Source: Yinghuangia soli (GTDB lineage Bacteria > Actinomycetota > Actinomycetes > Streptomycetales > Streptomycetaceae). From it: a stretch of DNA of 64,000 bases. Position numbers and translations under genes: made by a program. This document shows, one piece after another, positions 8,533 to 17,198 of this stretch (position 1 is its first letter; each line of letters opens with the position of its first letter). The notes below the pieces were generated by a model. The model saw only the letters and a program-made list of their open reading frames with translations, had not been told where the DNA came from and did no database searches. The DNA is taken from contig NZ_JAKFHA010000028.1 of NCBI RefSeq assembly GCF_021502675.1, forward strand, positions 1-64,000, in the 5' to 3' direction.

Positions 8533-9273
8533 ATGCGTGACGCACTGCGTAGTTACCTGCAGATCGCGACCGGCCTGACCGAGATGACCGTCATGCGGGT
8601 CACCGAGGTGGCGAAGCAACTGGTCGAGAAGAGCGGTGTGGACCTCGACACCGTGCCGTCGCAGGTGGCGCAGCAGGCCCAGGCGGTTCCGCAGTATGTG
8701 CAGCAGGTCGCGGACGATCTGTTCACGACCGGCAAGGCCAACCGGGACCTTCTGGTGGGCGTGGTGCGCAGCGAGGTGGACAAGGCCATGGGCCGGTTGC
8801 GGCCGTGGATGGACGACGTGACCCGGGTGTCGGACGACGTGGAGCGCGTCGAGCGGCGGGTGACGGATCTGGAGCACCGGCTGGCGGTCGCGGCGGCGGC
8901 GCCGCGGGCCCCGCGGGTGCAGCCGGTGCCGGAGGCGGACGAGGAGCCGGTGCCGGTGCGGCGGGCGGGTGCGCGGGCGAGTGCTCCGGCGGCTGCGGCC
9001 GCTCCGGTGGCGCCGGCTGCGGACGAGGCGGATGTGCCGGTCGCGAAGCGTACGGTGACGCCGGCGCGGGCTTCGGCGAAGAAGGCCGCGGCGAAGAAGA
9101 GCCCGGCCAAGACTGCGGCCGCGAAGAAGGCCGCGGGGGACAGGCTGCCGGCGAAGAGTGCCGCGAAGAAGACGGCCGGGGGTGCGGCGGCGAAGAAGAC
9201 CGCGCCGCGGCGTCCGGTGCCGAAGGCGGCCCCGAAGAGTGCGCCGGAGTCCGCTCCGGGCGCGGGTGAGTAG
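8533..9273 (+). CDS. Phasin-like coiled-coil protein with histone-H1-like Lys/Ala tail
   Basis: 246 residues. CAGGAGG lies 7 nt before the ATG. Residues 1-120 are amphipathic helix with no signal peptide (YLQIATGLTEMTVMRVTEVA, later WMDDVTRVSDDVERVERRV), similar to phasin-like or magnesium-transporter-associated coiled-coil proteins. Residues about 170-246 are Lys, Ala and Pro, with repeated AAKK and AKK tripeptides as in histone H1-like or HbhA-type tails, which bind DNA or anionic polymers. It opens the run that leads to tlyA, the NAD kinase gene and recN. Binding to DNA or to the envelope is equally possible. Confidence 0.8.
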   Translation: MRDALRSYLQIATGLTEMTVMRVTEVAKQLVEKSGVDLDTVPSQVAQQAQAVPQYVQQVADDLFTTGKANRDLLVGVVRSEVDKAMGRLRPWMDDVTRVSDDVERVERRVTDLEHRLAVAAAAPRAPRVQPVPEADEEPVPVRRAGARASAPAAAAAPVAPAADEADVPVAKRTVTPARASAKKAAAKKSPAKTAAAKKAAGDRLPAKSAAKKTAGGAAAKKTAPRRPVPKAAPKSAPESAPGAGE

Positions 9274-9491
9274 TCCGGCATGGCCGTGGTGACGGCGAGC
9301 CTCGAGGGCCGGAGCGCCGCCGGGGTGCGGGCGGCCGTGGACGTGGCGGTGCGCGGCGGGCGGTGTGCCGGGGGCGGAACGTGCCGCGGCGTGTCGGAGC
9401 TTGCGGTGCGGGTCGGGGTCGCGGCCGGTGCGCGAGTCTTGGTCGGACGGGCGGCGTGGGTCCGCGCGAGTGCGATGGCGAAGGACTGCTT

Positions 9492-9953
9492 GTGAACGTG
9501 TGGGATGGCGCGCCGAAGCCGGGTCCGCGGCCGGGGCCGAGGCCTGGCCCGGCGCCGGGCTTCGGGTCGGGGCCGGCCGGCCGGGACCTCGACGAGGACC
9601 GGGGCCTCGGGTCCGGTCCGGACCGCGACCCGGACAACGACCTGGACCACGACCTGGACCACGACGCGGACCAGGACCCGGGCCGGGAAGGCGGGTTCGC
9701 AGCGGCGGGCACTCCCGAACCTGCCCCGCAGGTCGCCGCTCAGGGCGCGGCCGGTGCGGTCGCCGCGGCTGCGGATCCGGACGAGATCGTGCCGCTCGGG
9801 CTGGATGCCCCGGAGCCGTCCGGGGATGCCGTCGTGGACCGTGCCGTGCAGCGGTTGACGCAGGTGGACGTCCTGCCGACGGACCGGCATGGGCAGGTGT
9901 ACGAAGATGTGCACCGGGAACTGCGTGAGGTGCTGACCGGTCTCGACCGCTGA
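9492..9953 (+). CDS. Small Asp/Pro-rich hypothetical protein upstream of tlyA
   Basis: 153 residues from GTG 9492, with GAAGGA 6 nt upstream. Residues 8-20 are Pro/Gly/Arg repeats, and residues about 33-60 are an Asp-alternating stretch (DNDLDHDLDHDADQD). The last 55 residues look like the conserved part: IVPLGLDAPEPSGDAVVDRA followed by VYEDVHRELREVLTGLDR. Short proteins with this kind of C-terminal helix are found at the same place, before tlyA, in other actinomycetes. The function is unknown. The preceding 218 bp hold no convincing gene. Confidence 0.7.
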   Translation: MNVWDGAPKPGPRPGPRPGPAPGFGSGPAGRDLDEDRGLGSGPDRDPDNDLDHDLDHDADQDPGREGGFAAAGTPEPAPQVAAQGAAGAVAAAADPDEIVPLGLDAPEPSGDAVVDRAVQRLTQVDVLPTDRHGQVYEDVHRELREVLTGLDR

Positions 9954-10113
9954 GCACGCCGCAGCCCGCGGGCGGCACGTGGCGACGCGCATTGCGTGCC
10001 GCGCCGTCCGCGCCACCGCACGAAGCAGATCGCGCCCGTGCCGGGGCACGGCCCGAGGTCCGGGCGCGTGCCGCGGGCTCAGGCCGTACCGGATCGAAGG
10101 CAGGCAGGACACC

Positions 10114-10917
10114 GTGGCACGACGCAGGCTCGATGCGGAGCTGGTGCGCAGGGGATTGGCGCGGTCGCGGGAGCACGCGGGCGAGTTGATCGCGGCCGGG
10201 CGGGTCTCGGTGGGCGGGGCGACCGCGACGAAGTCGGCGACGCAGGTGGAGACGAGTGCCGCCGTGGTGGTGGCGCAGGACGACTCGGATCCGGATTACG
10301 TGTCGCGCGGGGGCCACAAGTTGGCGGGTGCGCTGGCCGCGTTCGTGCCGATGGGGCTGGTCGTCGAGGGGCGCCGCTGCATTGATGCAGGGGCGTCCAC
10401 CGGCGGGTTCACGGATGTGCTGCTGCGGTCCGGGGCCGGGCATGTCGTCGCGGTGGATGTCGGCTACGGGCAGTTGGCGTGGTCGCTGCAGAGCGACGAG
10501 CGTGTGACCGTGGTGGACCGGACGAACGTCCGCGAGTTGACGCTGGATCAGGTGGGCGGGCCGGCCGGGCTGGTGGTGGGCGACCTGTCGTTCATCTCGC
10601 TGGGCCTGGTGCTGCCCGCGCTGGTGCGCTGCTCGGCGCCGGATGCGGACCTGGTGCTGATGGTGAAGCCGCAGTTCGAGGTCGGCCGGGAGCGGCTGGG
10701 CACGGGCGGTGTGGTGCGGGATCCGGCGCTGCGTGCGGAGGCGGTGCGCGGGGTGGCCGCGCAGGCCGCCGGGCTGGGCCTGGGGGCGCTGGGGGTGGTG
10801 GCGAGTCCGCTGCCGGGGCCGTCGGGGAATGTGGAGTATTTCCTGTGGATGCGGCGCGGTGCACCGGAGCTGGAGGCGGCCGCGGTGGACCGGGCGGTTG
10901 CGGAGGGCCCGCAGTGA
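10114..10917 (+). CDS. tlyA: TlyA-family rRNA 2'-O-methyltransferase
   Basis: 267 residues. The N terminus is an S4 RNA-binding domain (RRLDAELVRRGLARSREHAG). It is followed by a FtsJ-like methyltransferase with the SAM motif DAGASTGGFTDVLL. The expected K-D-K-E type catalytic residues are visible in SRGGHKLAGAL, VGDLSF, MVKPQFE and GNVEYFLW. In mycobacteria and streptomycetes this enzyme methylates 16S and 23S rRNA and is needed for capreomycin sensitivity. GTG 10114 is preceded by a weak AGGCAGGA site. It lies with the NAD kinase and recN genes, the standard actinobacterial order. Confidence 0.93.
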   Translation: MARRRLDAELVRRGLARSREHAGELIAAGRVSVGGATATKSATQVETSAAVVVAQDDSDPDYVSRGGHKLAGALAAFVPMGLVVEGRRCIDAGASTGGFTDVLLRSGAGHVVAVDVGYGQLAWSLQSDERVTVVDRTNVRELTLDQVGGPAGLVVGDLSFISLGLVLPALVRCSAPDADLVLMVKPQFEVGRERLGTGGVVRDPALRAEAVRGVAAQAAGLGLGALGVVASPLPGPSGNVEYFLWMRRGAPELEAAAVDRAVAEGPQ

Positions 10918-11014
10918 GGCCGCCGCGCGATGACGGGGGTACGCGGTACGGTCGCCGGATGCGGGTGTTCAGGGCGGCCGGCGTCGGTTCCGGCGGAGAC
11001 GGGTGGGCAGGGGC

Positions 11015-12034
11015 ATGACCGGGGGCTCGATGGCCGGGCGCACTGTGCTGGTGGTCGCGCACACCGGGCGTCCTGCTGCGCTGCGCAGTGCGCGGCTGGT
11101 GGTGGACGGTCTGGTCGCGGCGGGGATCGTGGTGCGGGTCCTGGAGTCGGAGGCCGAGGAGCTGGCGCTGCCGGGCATCGAGGTGGTGCCCGCGGAGCCG
11201 GGTGCGGCCAAGGGCTGCGAGCTGGCGATCGTGCTGGGCGGCGACGGGACGCTGCTGCGCGGTGCGGAGCTGGTGCGGGATGCGCGGGTGCCGATGCTCG
11301 GGGTGAACCTGGGCCGGGTGGGTTTCCTGGCCGAGGCCGAGCGCGAGGACCTCGGCGAGGTGGTCGAGCGGGTGGTGCGGTTCGACTACGACGTCGAGGA
11401 GCGCATGACGCTCGATGTGGTGGTGCGTACCAACGGCGATGTGGTGCACACGAACTGGGCGCTGAACGAGGCGGCGGTGGAGAAGGCCGCCCGGGAGCGG
11501 ATGCTGGAGCTGGTCACCGAGGTGGACGGGCGTCCGCTGTCGCGGTGGGGCGGTGACGGTGTGGTGTGTGCGACGCCGACGGGTTCCACGGCGTATGCGT
11601 TCTCGGCGGGCGGCCCGGTGGTGTGGCCTGAGGTCGAGGCGTTGCTGATGGTGCCGATCAGTGCGCATGCGCTGTTCGCGAAGCCGCTGGTGGTGTCGCC
11701 GCGTTCGGTGCTGGCGGTGGAGGTGCTGCCGGAGACGCCGAAGGGCGTGCTGTGGTGCGACGGGCGGCGCACGGTGGATCTGCCGCCGGGGGCGCGCGTC
11801 GAGGTGCGGCGCGGGGCGGTGCCGATCCGGTTGGCGCGGCTGCACGAGGCGCCGTTCACCAACCGGCTGGTGGCGAAGTTCGCGCTGCCGGTGCGGGGTT
11901 GGCGCGGGGGTCCGCACGACGGGCCGGACGCGGAGCACGGAACCGAAGAAGCGGCCGGGCCCGACCGGGTGTTCGCCGCCGAGTCCGCCGATGTTTCCCC
12001 GGACGGTGCCGTCCCGGGGCCGAAGAACCCGTAG
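11015..12034 (+). CDS. nadK: ATP/polyphosphate-NAD kinase
   Basis: 339 residues. It phosphorylates NAD to NADP. Visible motifs are GGDGTLL, NLGRVGFL, and the conserved CATPTGSTAYAFSAGGP. The last 45 residues, after LVAKFALPVRGW, are a poorly conserved acidic/Pro tail. Three starts are possible: GTG 11003, ATG 11015 and ATG 11030. ATG 11015 is chosen since GGTGGGCAGGGGC lies just upstream and it leaves a short leader before the TVLVVAHTGRP strand. The stop is 11 nt before recN. Confidence 0.92.
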   Translation: MTGGSMAGRTVLVVAHTGRPAALRSARLVVDGLVAAGIVVRVLESEAEELALPGIEVVPAEPGAAKGCELAIVLGGDGTLLRGAELVRDARVPMLGVNLGRVGFLAEAEREDLGEVVERVVRFDYDVEERMTLDVVVRTNGDVVHTNWALNEAAVEKAARERMLELVTEVDGRPLSRWGGDGVVCATPTGSTAYAFSAGGPVVWPEVEALLMVPISAHALFAKPLVVSPRSVLAVEVLPETPKGVLWCDGRRTVDLPPGARVEVRRGAVPIRLARLHEAPFTNRLVAKFALPVRGWRGGPHDGPDAEHGTEEAAGPDRVFAAESADVSPDGAVPGPKNP

Positions 12035-12045
12035 GGTCGGTCGCC

Positions 12046-13785
12046 GTGCTGGAAGAGATGCGCATACAGGGCCTCGGTGTGATCGAGGACGCCGTGGTCG
12101 AACTCGCGGCCGGTTTCACGGTGGTGACCGGTGAGACGGGTGCGGGCAAGACGATGGTGGTGACCGGTCTGGGGCTGCTGTTCGGCGGCCGGGCCGATGC
12201 CGGGCTGGTGCGGACCGGGCAGGGCCGTGCGGTGGTCGAGGGCCGGGTGCGGTTGTCCGCGGACGCGCCGGCCGCGGTGCGGGCCGCGGAGGCGGGTGCC
12301 GAGCTGGACGAGGACGCGCTGCTGCTGAGCCGTACCGTCTCGGCGGAGGGCCGGTCGCGGGCGCATGTGGGCGGCCGGGCGGCGCCGGTGGGTCTGCTGA
12401 CCGACCTGGCCGAGGAGCTGATCGCGGTGCACGGGCAGACGGACCAGCAGCGGTTGCTGCGGCCGTCCCGGCAGCGTGCGTCGCTGGACCGGTATGCGGG
12501 CGAGGCGGTGGCGAAGCCGCTGGCGTCGTATGCGCGGGTCTACAAGCGGCTGCGGACGGTGGTCGCGGAGCTGGAGACGATCACCACCCGGGCCCGGGAG
12601 CGGGCCCAGGAGGCGGATCTGCTGCGGTTCGGCCTTAACGAGGTCGAGCAGGCCGCGCCGCTGCCCGGTGAGGACGTGGAGCTGGCCGCGGAGACCGAGC
12701 GGCTGGGGCATGCGGATGCGCTGCGCGGGGCGGCGACGACCGCGCATGCGGCGCTGCTGTCGGATCCGGAGGCGGGCGACGAGGGCCCGGATGCGGTGAC
12801 GCTGATCGGGGCGGCGCGGCGGGCCGTGGAGGCGGTCGCGGCGCACGACCCGGCGCTGGCGGCGTTGGCCGAGCGCCTCGGCGAGGTCGGCTATCTGGTG
12901 TCGGACGTGGCGACCGAGCTGGCGTCGTACGCGGCCGGGGTGGATGCGGATCCGGTGCGGCTGGCGCTGGCCGAGGAGCGGCGTTCGGTGCTGTCCGGGC
13001 TGACCCGGAAGTACGGGGCGGACATCGGCGAGGTGCTGGCGTGGGCGGAGCGTTCCGCGATGCGGCTGGCCGAGTTGGACGGCGACGACGACCGGGTGGG
13101 CGAGCTGGCCGAGGAGCGCGAGGCGCTGCGGGCCGAGCTGGCCGAGCTGGCCGGCGAGGTGTCGGCGGCGCGGGCCGCGGCGGCGGGCCGGTTCGCGGAC
13201 GCGGTGACGATAGAGCTGGGTGCGCTGGCGATGCCGCATGCGCGCGTGTCGGTGGCGATCACCGGGGTCGACGATGCGGAGGGGCTGCCGGTCGGCGGCC
13301 GGGTCTTGGCGTACGGGCCGAGCGGGGTGGACGAGGTGGAGCTGCTGCTCGCGCCGCATCCCGGGGCGCCGCCGCGGGCGCTGAACAAGGGGGCGTCGGG
13401 CGGTGAGCTGAGCCGGGTGATGCTGGCCGTCGAGGTGGTGTTCGCGGGTGCGGACCCGGTGCCGACGTTCGTGTTCGACGAGGTCGATGCGGGGGTCGGC
13501 GGCAAGGCTGCGGTCGAGGTCGGGCGGCGGCTGGCGATGCTGGCCCGGTCCGCGCAGGTGATCGTGGTGACGCATCTGCCGCAGGTGGCGGCTTTTGCGG
13601 ACCGGCACTTGGTGGTGGAGAAGTCGAACGACGGCACGGTGACGCGGTCGGGCGTGGTGGCGCTGGACGACGAGGCGCGGGTGCGGGAGCTGTCGCGGAT
13701 GCTGGCGGGTCTGGAGGACTCGGAGCTGGGCCGGGCGCATGCGGAGGAGCTGCTGGCGACGGCGGCGAAGGCGAAGCGCGGCTGA
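12046..13785 (+). CDS. recN: DNA repair protein RecN
   Basis: 579 residues, an SMC-like ATPase for double-strand break repair. The Walker A motif is GETGAGKT near residue 30. There is a long coiled-coil centre, then the ABC signature SGGELSRVMLAVE and the Walker B/D-loop FDEVDAGVGG, with VTHLPQVAAFA as the switch His segment. The start is GTG 12046, giving VLEEMRIQGLGVIEDAV as in other actinobacteria. A TAGGGT box 8 nt upstream might allow leaderless transcription; otherwise it is read through from nadK. Confidence 0.95.
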   Translation: MLEEMRIQGLGVIEDAVVELAAGFTVVTGETGAGKTMVVTGLGLLFGGRADAGLVRTGQGRAVVEGRVRLSADAPAAVRAAEAGAELDEDALLLSRTVSAEGRSRAHVGGRAAPVGLLTDLAEELIAVHGQTDQQRLLRPSRQRASLDRYAGEAVAKPLASYARVYKRLRTVVAELETITTRARERAQEADLLRFGLNEVEQAAPLPGEDVELAAETERLGHADALRGAATTAHAALLSDPEAGDEGPDAVTLIGAARRAVEAVAAHDPALAALAERLGEVGYLVSDVATELASYAAGVDADPVRLALAEERRSVLSGLTRKYGADIGEVLAWAERSAMRLAELDGDDDRVGELAEEREALRAELAELAGEVSAARAAAAGRFADAVTIELGALAMPHARVSVAITGVDDAEGLPVGGRVLAYGPSGVDEVELLLAPHPGAPPRALNKGASGGELSRVMLAVEVVFAGADPVPTFVFDEVDAGVGGKAAVEVGRRLAMLARSAQVIVVTHLPQVAAFADRHLVVEKSNDGTVTRSGVVALDDEARVRELSRMLAGLEDSELGRAHAEELLATAAKAKRG

Positions 13786-13835
13786 GCGCCGCGCGGCCGG
13801 GCGGCTGCGGGTCCGCGGGCCGGTCGGGGCGGCGG

Positions 13836-13853
13836 CTCAGGGGTGGCCCTGAG
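13836..13853 (+). terminator. Weak hairpin after recN
   Basis: CTCAGGG (13836-13842) pairs with CCCTGAG (13847-13853) around a GTGG loop. There is no T run, so this may only slow or partly stop transcription between recN and steA. Confidence 0.35.
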
Positions 13854-14003
13854 GGTGCGTCCGGCAGTTCCCGATCATGAGTCACGACCGGATAACGGCT
13901 TGGGTACGGGCGTGCACCGGGGGTCGGCGCGGCGTGTGAAGGGCGCCATAGGGGCCACCAGTACCGCCCTGACCAGGACCGTCTGCATGGCAGGATGACC
14001 ACG

Positions 14004-15185
14004 ATGAGGATTCCCGTGCTGCGCCGACGCCGCGTGCCCGAATACGAGGGCATCGCCGGCGCAGCCAGGCTGGACCGGCGTACCAAGAACCTCACCAAGC
14101 GGCTGCAGCCGGGCGACATCGCGGTCATCGACCATGTGGACCTGGACCGGGTGGCCGCGGAGGCGCTGGTGGCGTGCCGGCCGGCCGCGGTGGTCAACGC
14201 GTCGGCGTCGATCAGCGGCCGCTATCCGAACCTGGGTCCGGAGATCATCGTGGCTGCCGGGATCCCGCTGCTCGACTCGGTCGGCCAGGGCGTCATAGGG
14301 CGCCTGCCCGAGGGCGAGTGGGTGCACATCGAGGACGACATCCTGTATCGCGGGGACCGTCCGGTGGCGGTCGGCACGATGCTCGACAAGGAGTCGGTGC
14401 GCGCCGCGATGGAGGAGGCCCGGGCGGGGCTGTCCACCCAGATCGAGGCGTTCGCGGAGAACACCCTCAAGTACATCCGCGAGGAGCGCGACCTGCTCCT
14501 GGACGGGGTCGGGGTGCCGACCATCCGGACCGCGATGGACGGCCGGCAGGTCCTGATCGTGGTGCGGGGCTACCACTACCGCGAGGACATCGCCGCGCTG
14601 CGCCCGTACATCCGGGAGTACCGGCCGGTGATGATCGGCGTGGACGGCGGTGCGGACGCGCTCATCGAGGCGGGCTACAAGCCGCACATCATCATCGGCG
14701 ACCTGGACTCGGTGTCCGACGAGGCGCTGCGCTGCGGTGCGGAGATCGTGGTGCACGCGTACCGGGACGGGCGGGCGCCGGGCATGGAGCGCCTGGACGA
14801 ACTGGGCCTGGAGGGCATCCCGTTCCCGGCCACCGGCACCAGCGAGGACATCGCGATGCTGCTGGCCGACGACAAGGGCGCCAACCTGATCGTGGCGGTC
14901 GGCACGCACGCGACGCTGGTGGAGTTCCTGGACAAGGGCCGTGAGGGGATGGCCAGTACCTTCCTGACCAGGTTGCGGGTGGGCGGCAAGCTCGTGGACG
15001 CCAAGGGCGTCAGCCGCCTGTACCGCAGCCGCATCTCGACCACTTCGCTGCTCGTGATGTGTCTGGCCGCGCTCATCACGATCGCGGTGACCATCCGGGT
15101 CAGCCCGCTCGGCCAGGCGTACTACCACGTGTTCAAGGCGCAGTGGGACTCGCTGGTCTTCTGGCTCCAAGGAATCTTCTCTTGA
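14004..15185 (+). CDS. steA: SteA, cytokinetic-ring-associated protein (thiamin-pyrophosphokinase-like fold)
   Basis: 393 residues. The central part, about 165-345, has a thiamin-pyrophosphokinase-like core: GVDGGADALIEAGYKPHIII followed by GDLDSVSDEALRCG, and later the ATGTSEDIAMLL segment. A single membrane helix is near the C terminus (TTSLLVMCLAALITIAVTI). This architecture matches SteA, which with SteB acts in the RipC/FtsEX cell-separation pathway of Corynebacterineae. ATG 14004 is preferred over ATG 13995 because AGGA stands 8 nt upstream. The stop overlaps the TTG start of steB by 4 nt. The activity of the kinase-like domain is unproven. Confidence 0.88.
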   Translation: MRIPVLRRRRVPEYEGIAGAARLDRRTKNLTKRLQPGDIAVIDHVDLDRVAAEALVACRPAAVVNASASISGRYPNLGPEIIVAAGIPLLDSVGQGVIGRLPEGEWVHIEDDILYRGDRPVAVGTMLDKESVRAAMEEARAGLSTQIEAFAENTLKYIREERDLLLDGVGVPTIRTAMDGRQVLIVVRGYHYREDIAALRPYIREYRPVMIGVDGGADALIEAGYKPHIIIGDLDSVSDEALRCGAEIVVHAYRDGRAPGMERLDELGLEGIPFPATGTSEDIAMLLADDKGANLIVAVGTHATLVEFLDKGREGMASTFLTRLRVGGKLVDAKGVSRLYRSRISTTSLLVMCLAALITIAVTIRVSPLGQAYYHVFKAQWDSLVFWLQGIFS

Positions 15186-16318
15186 TCGATTTCCGCTACC
15201 ACGTCGTGTCCATCATCGCGGTGTTCCTGGCGTTGTCGGTCGGCCTCGTGCTGGGCAGTTCGTTCCTGGGCGACATCGCGTCGAAGAACCTCGACAAGCA
15301 GATCAAGGACCTCGGGAAGACCGCGGACGGGCTGCGCCGCGACCTGACCGCGGCGCGCGAGGAGCGCGACGACCTGAGCCGGTTCATCGACGCCGCCAAG
15401 CCCGACCTGGTGCAGGACAAGCTCAAGGGCAGGTCCGTGGTGCTGGTGACGCTGCCGGACGCCGACTCGGACGTGACCGCGGCGACCGTGAAGACGCTGG
15501 AGGAGTCGGGCGCGACGGTCACCGGCACGGTGGCGGTCAAGTCGGCGTGGGTGGACCCGGAGAAGGAGGCGGCGCTGTCCGCCGCCGCGGGGGTGCCGAA
15601 CGGGCAGACGCCGACCGACCGCACCACCGAGAAGGCCGCCGACCGGGCCGCGGCCGCGCTGGCCGGCGCGGTGGTGCACAAGTCGAAGAACGGGTCGGGG
15701 ACGCCGAACCCGGGCGGCGCGCCGACCGGTTCGACCACGCCGCCCGCCACGCCGCCCACCGGCGCGCCGACCGGGGACGCCCCGACCGGCGGCATCGGCC
15801 CGACGCCCACCGCGACGGCGAACGGCGGCACCGGCGGCACCGGGAACGGGAACGGGAACGGCAGCGGGAACAGCGATGCCGCGCTGACCGTCCTGGAGCG
15901 CCTCAAGAGCGCCGGGTTCATCGACGTGAAGGGCCACCCCGAGAAGGGCGCCACGCTCGCCGTGGTGGTCGCCCCGGCCGGCCCGGTCACCGGCAGCGAC
16001 CCGGCCCGCGCCAACACCCTCTACCTCGGTCTGTCGCGCACCCTGGACGCGTCCGACGACGGTACGGTCATGGCCGGGGACACCGCGTCCGTGCAGGACG
16101 GCGGCACGGTGGCGGCGCTGCGCCGCGACGACCGCACCGCGAAGGTCGTGTCCTCGGTGGACGCGGCCGAGACGACGGCCGGCCAGGTTTCGGTGGACTG
16201 GGCGCTGGTGGTCGAGTCCGAGGAAGGCAAGTCCGGCCAGTACGGGGCCACCGGCACGGACGGCTGGCTGCCCGAACTCCCGGACGCCACGAACGAGAAT
16301 GCGGGGAAGACGTCGTGA
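15182..16318 (+). CDS. steB: SteB / MctB-family membrane-anchored protein
   Basis: 378 residues. The start MIDFRYHVVSIIAVFLALSV is the family hallmark: a short cytoplasmic stub and one membrane helix, followed by an outside coiled coil (about 35-75). The MctB family was first described as copper transport B in mycobacteria; the corynebacterial homologue SteB binds SteA in cell separation. The TTG start is supported by AAGGAA 7 nt upstream and by overlap with the steA stop. A Pro/Thr/Gly low-complexity linker (about residues 175-235) interrupts the extracellular domain and is probably a lineage-specific insertion. The stop overlaps the next GTG. Confidence 0.87.
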   Translation: MIDFRYHVVSIIAVFLALSVGLVLGSSFLGDIASKNLDKQIKDLGKTADGLRRDLTAAREERDDLSRFIDAAKPDLVQDKLKGRSVVLVTLPDADSDVTAATVKTLEESGATVTGTVAVKSAWVDPEKEAALSAAAGVPNGQTPTDRTTEKAADRAAAALAGAVVHKSKNGSGTPNPGGAPTGSTTPPATPPTGAPTGDAPTGGIGPTPTATANGGTGGTGNGNGNGSGNSDAALTVLERLKSAGFIDVKGHPEKGATLAVVVAPAGPVTGSDPARANTLYLGLSRTLDASDDGTVMAGDTASVQDGGTVAALRRDDRTAKVVSSVDAAETTAGQVSVDWALVVESEEGKSGQYGATGTDGWLPELPDATNENAGKTS

Positions 16319-17193
16319 GTTCGGCACGCCGCGCGGTGCGCACCGCGCTGGTCGCGGGCACCGCGGCCCGGGTCGCGTACACCGTGGCCGGGCGCGTCCC
16401 GCCCGGGCGCGCGGTGGGGGAGCGCCGCAACCACCGCGGCGAGGCGGTGACGCTGCTGGAGGGGCCGGCGGCCGCGCTGGGCACCGCGCTTGCCGCGGCG
16501 ACCGCGCCGGGCGTGCCGGGCCGGCAGCGGGCCGCGGCTGTGCTGGCGACTGCGGCGGCGGCCGGGTTCGGGGCGTACGACGACCTGCTCGGGGCGACCG
16601 ACAAGCGCGGTTTCAAGGGCCACTTGGGGGCGCTCGCCAAGGGCGAGGTGACCAGCGGCGCGGTGAAGATCCTCGGGATCGGCGCGACCGGCCTGGCCGC
16701 GGGTGCGCTGCTGCAGCGGCGCCCGGTCGACAAGCTGCTGGCCGGCGTGGTGGTGGCCGGGACGGCGAACGCGGTGAACCTGTTCGACCTGCGGCCGGGC
16801 CGTGCGGCGAAGGTCGCGGTGCTGGCCGGGCTGCCCGGTGTGCTGCGCGGTGCGCGGCTGGCCGCGGCGCCGGTCGGGGCGGCGGCCGCGCTGCTGCCCG
16901 AAGACCTGGGCGAGAAGGCGATGCTGGGCGACACCGGGGCGAACGCGCTGGGCGCGGCACTCGGCGTCGCCGCGGCGGCGGGCGCCTCGCGGCGCGGCCT
17001 GGTGGTGCGGGCGGCGGCGCTGACCGCGCTGACGCTCGCGAGCGAGAAGGTCAGCTTCACCAAGGTCATCGCGGGCAACCCGACGCTGCACAAGATCGAC
17101 ATGCTGGGCCGCCGCCCGGTGGCCCAGCGCCCGGCACCGGCCGCCGAGCAGACCGGCGAGCGCTCCGGGACGCAGGCCGGCGCGGCATCGTAG
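16315..17193 (+). CDS. MraY/WecA-like (glycosyltransferase 4 family) membrane protein
   Basis: 292 residues, hydrophobic, with many Ala/Leu/Gly membrane segments. Three elements recall polyprenyl-phosphate sugar-1-phosphate transferases: GAYDDLLGATDKRGFKGHL (an Asp-Asp pair then Lys), NAVNLFDLRPGRAAK where the family has NLxDGLDGLA, and LGDTGANALGAALG matching the MGDTGS loop. The protein is shorter than MraY (about 320-360) and the second motif is changed. It could be a divergent enzyme or a non-catalytic relative. GTG 16315 overlaps the steB stop and the next gene starts 5 nt after its stop, so it sits inside a steA-steB-murJ transcription unit. A role with lipid-linked cell-wall precursors is inferred from context. 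Confidence 0.7.
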   Translation: MSSARRAVRTALVAGTAARVAYTVAGRVPPGRAVGERRNHRGEAVTLLEGPAAALGTALAAATAPGVPGRQRAAAVLATAAAAGFGAYDDLLGATDKRGFKGHLGALAKGEVTSGAVKILGIGATGLAAGALLQRRPVDKLLAGVVVAGTANAVNLFDLRPGRAAKVAVLAGLPGVLRGARLAAAPVGAAAALLPEDLGEKAMLGDTGANALGAALGVAAAAGASRRGLVVRAAALTALTLASEKVSFTKVIAGNPTLHKIDMLGRRPVAQRPAPAAEQTGERSGTQAGAAS

Positions 17194-17198
17194 CCCCG

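Noticed and set aside
9280-9495. 71-codon frame whose stop overlaps the GTG of the small Asp-rich gene
   Set aside because: The overlap looks like coupling, but no ribosome site precedes it and the composition is plain Gly/Arg/Val/Ala; the downstream gene has its own GAAGGA site.
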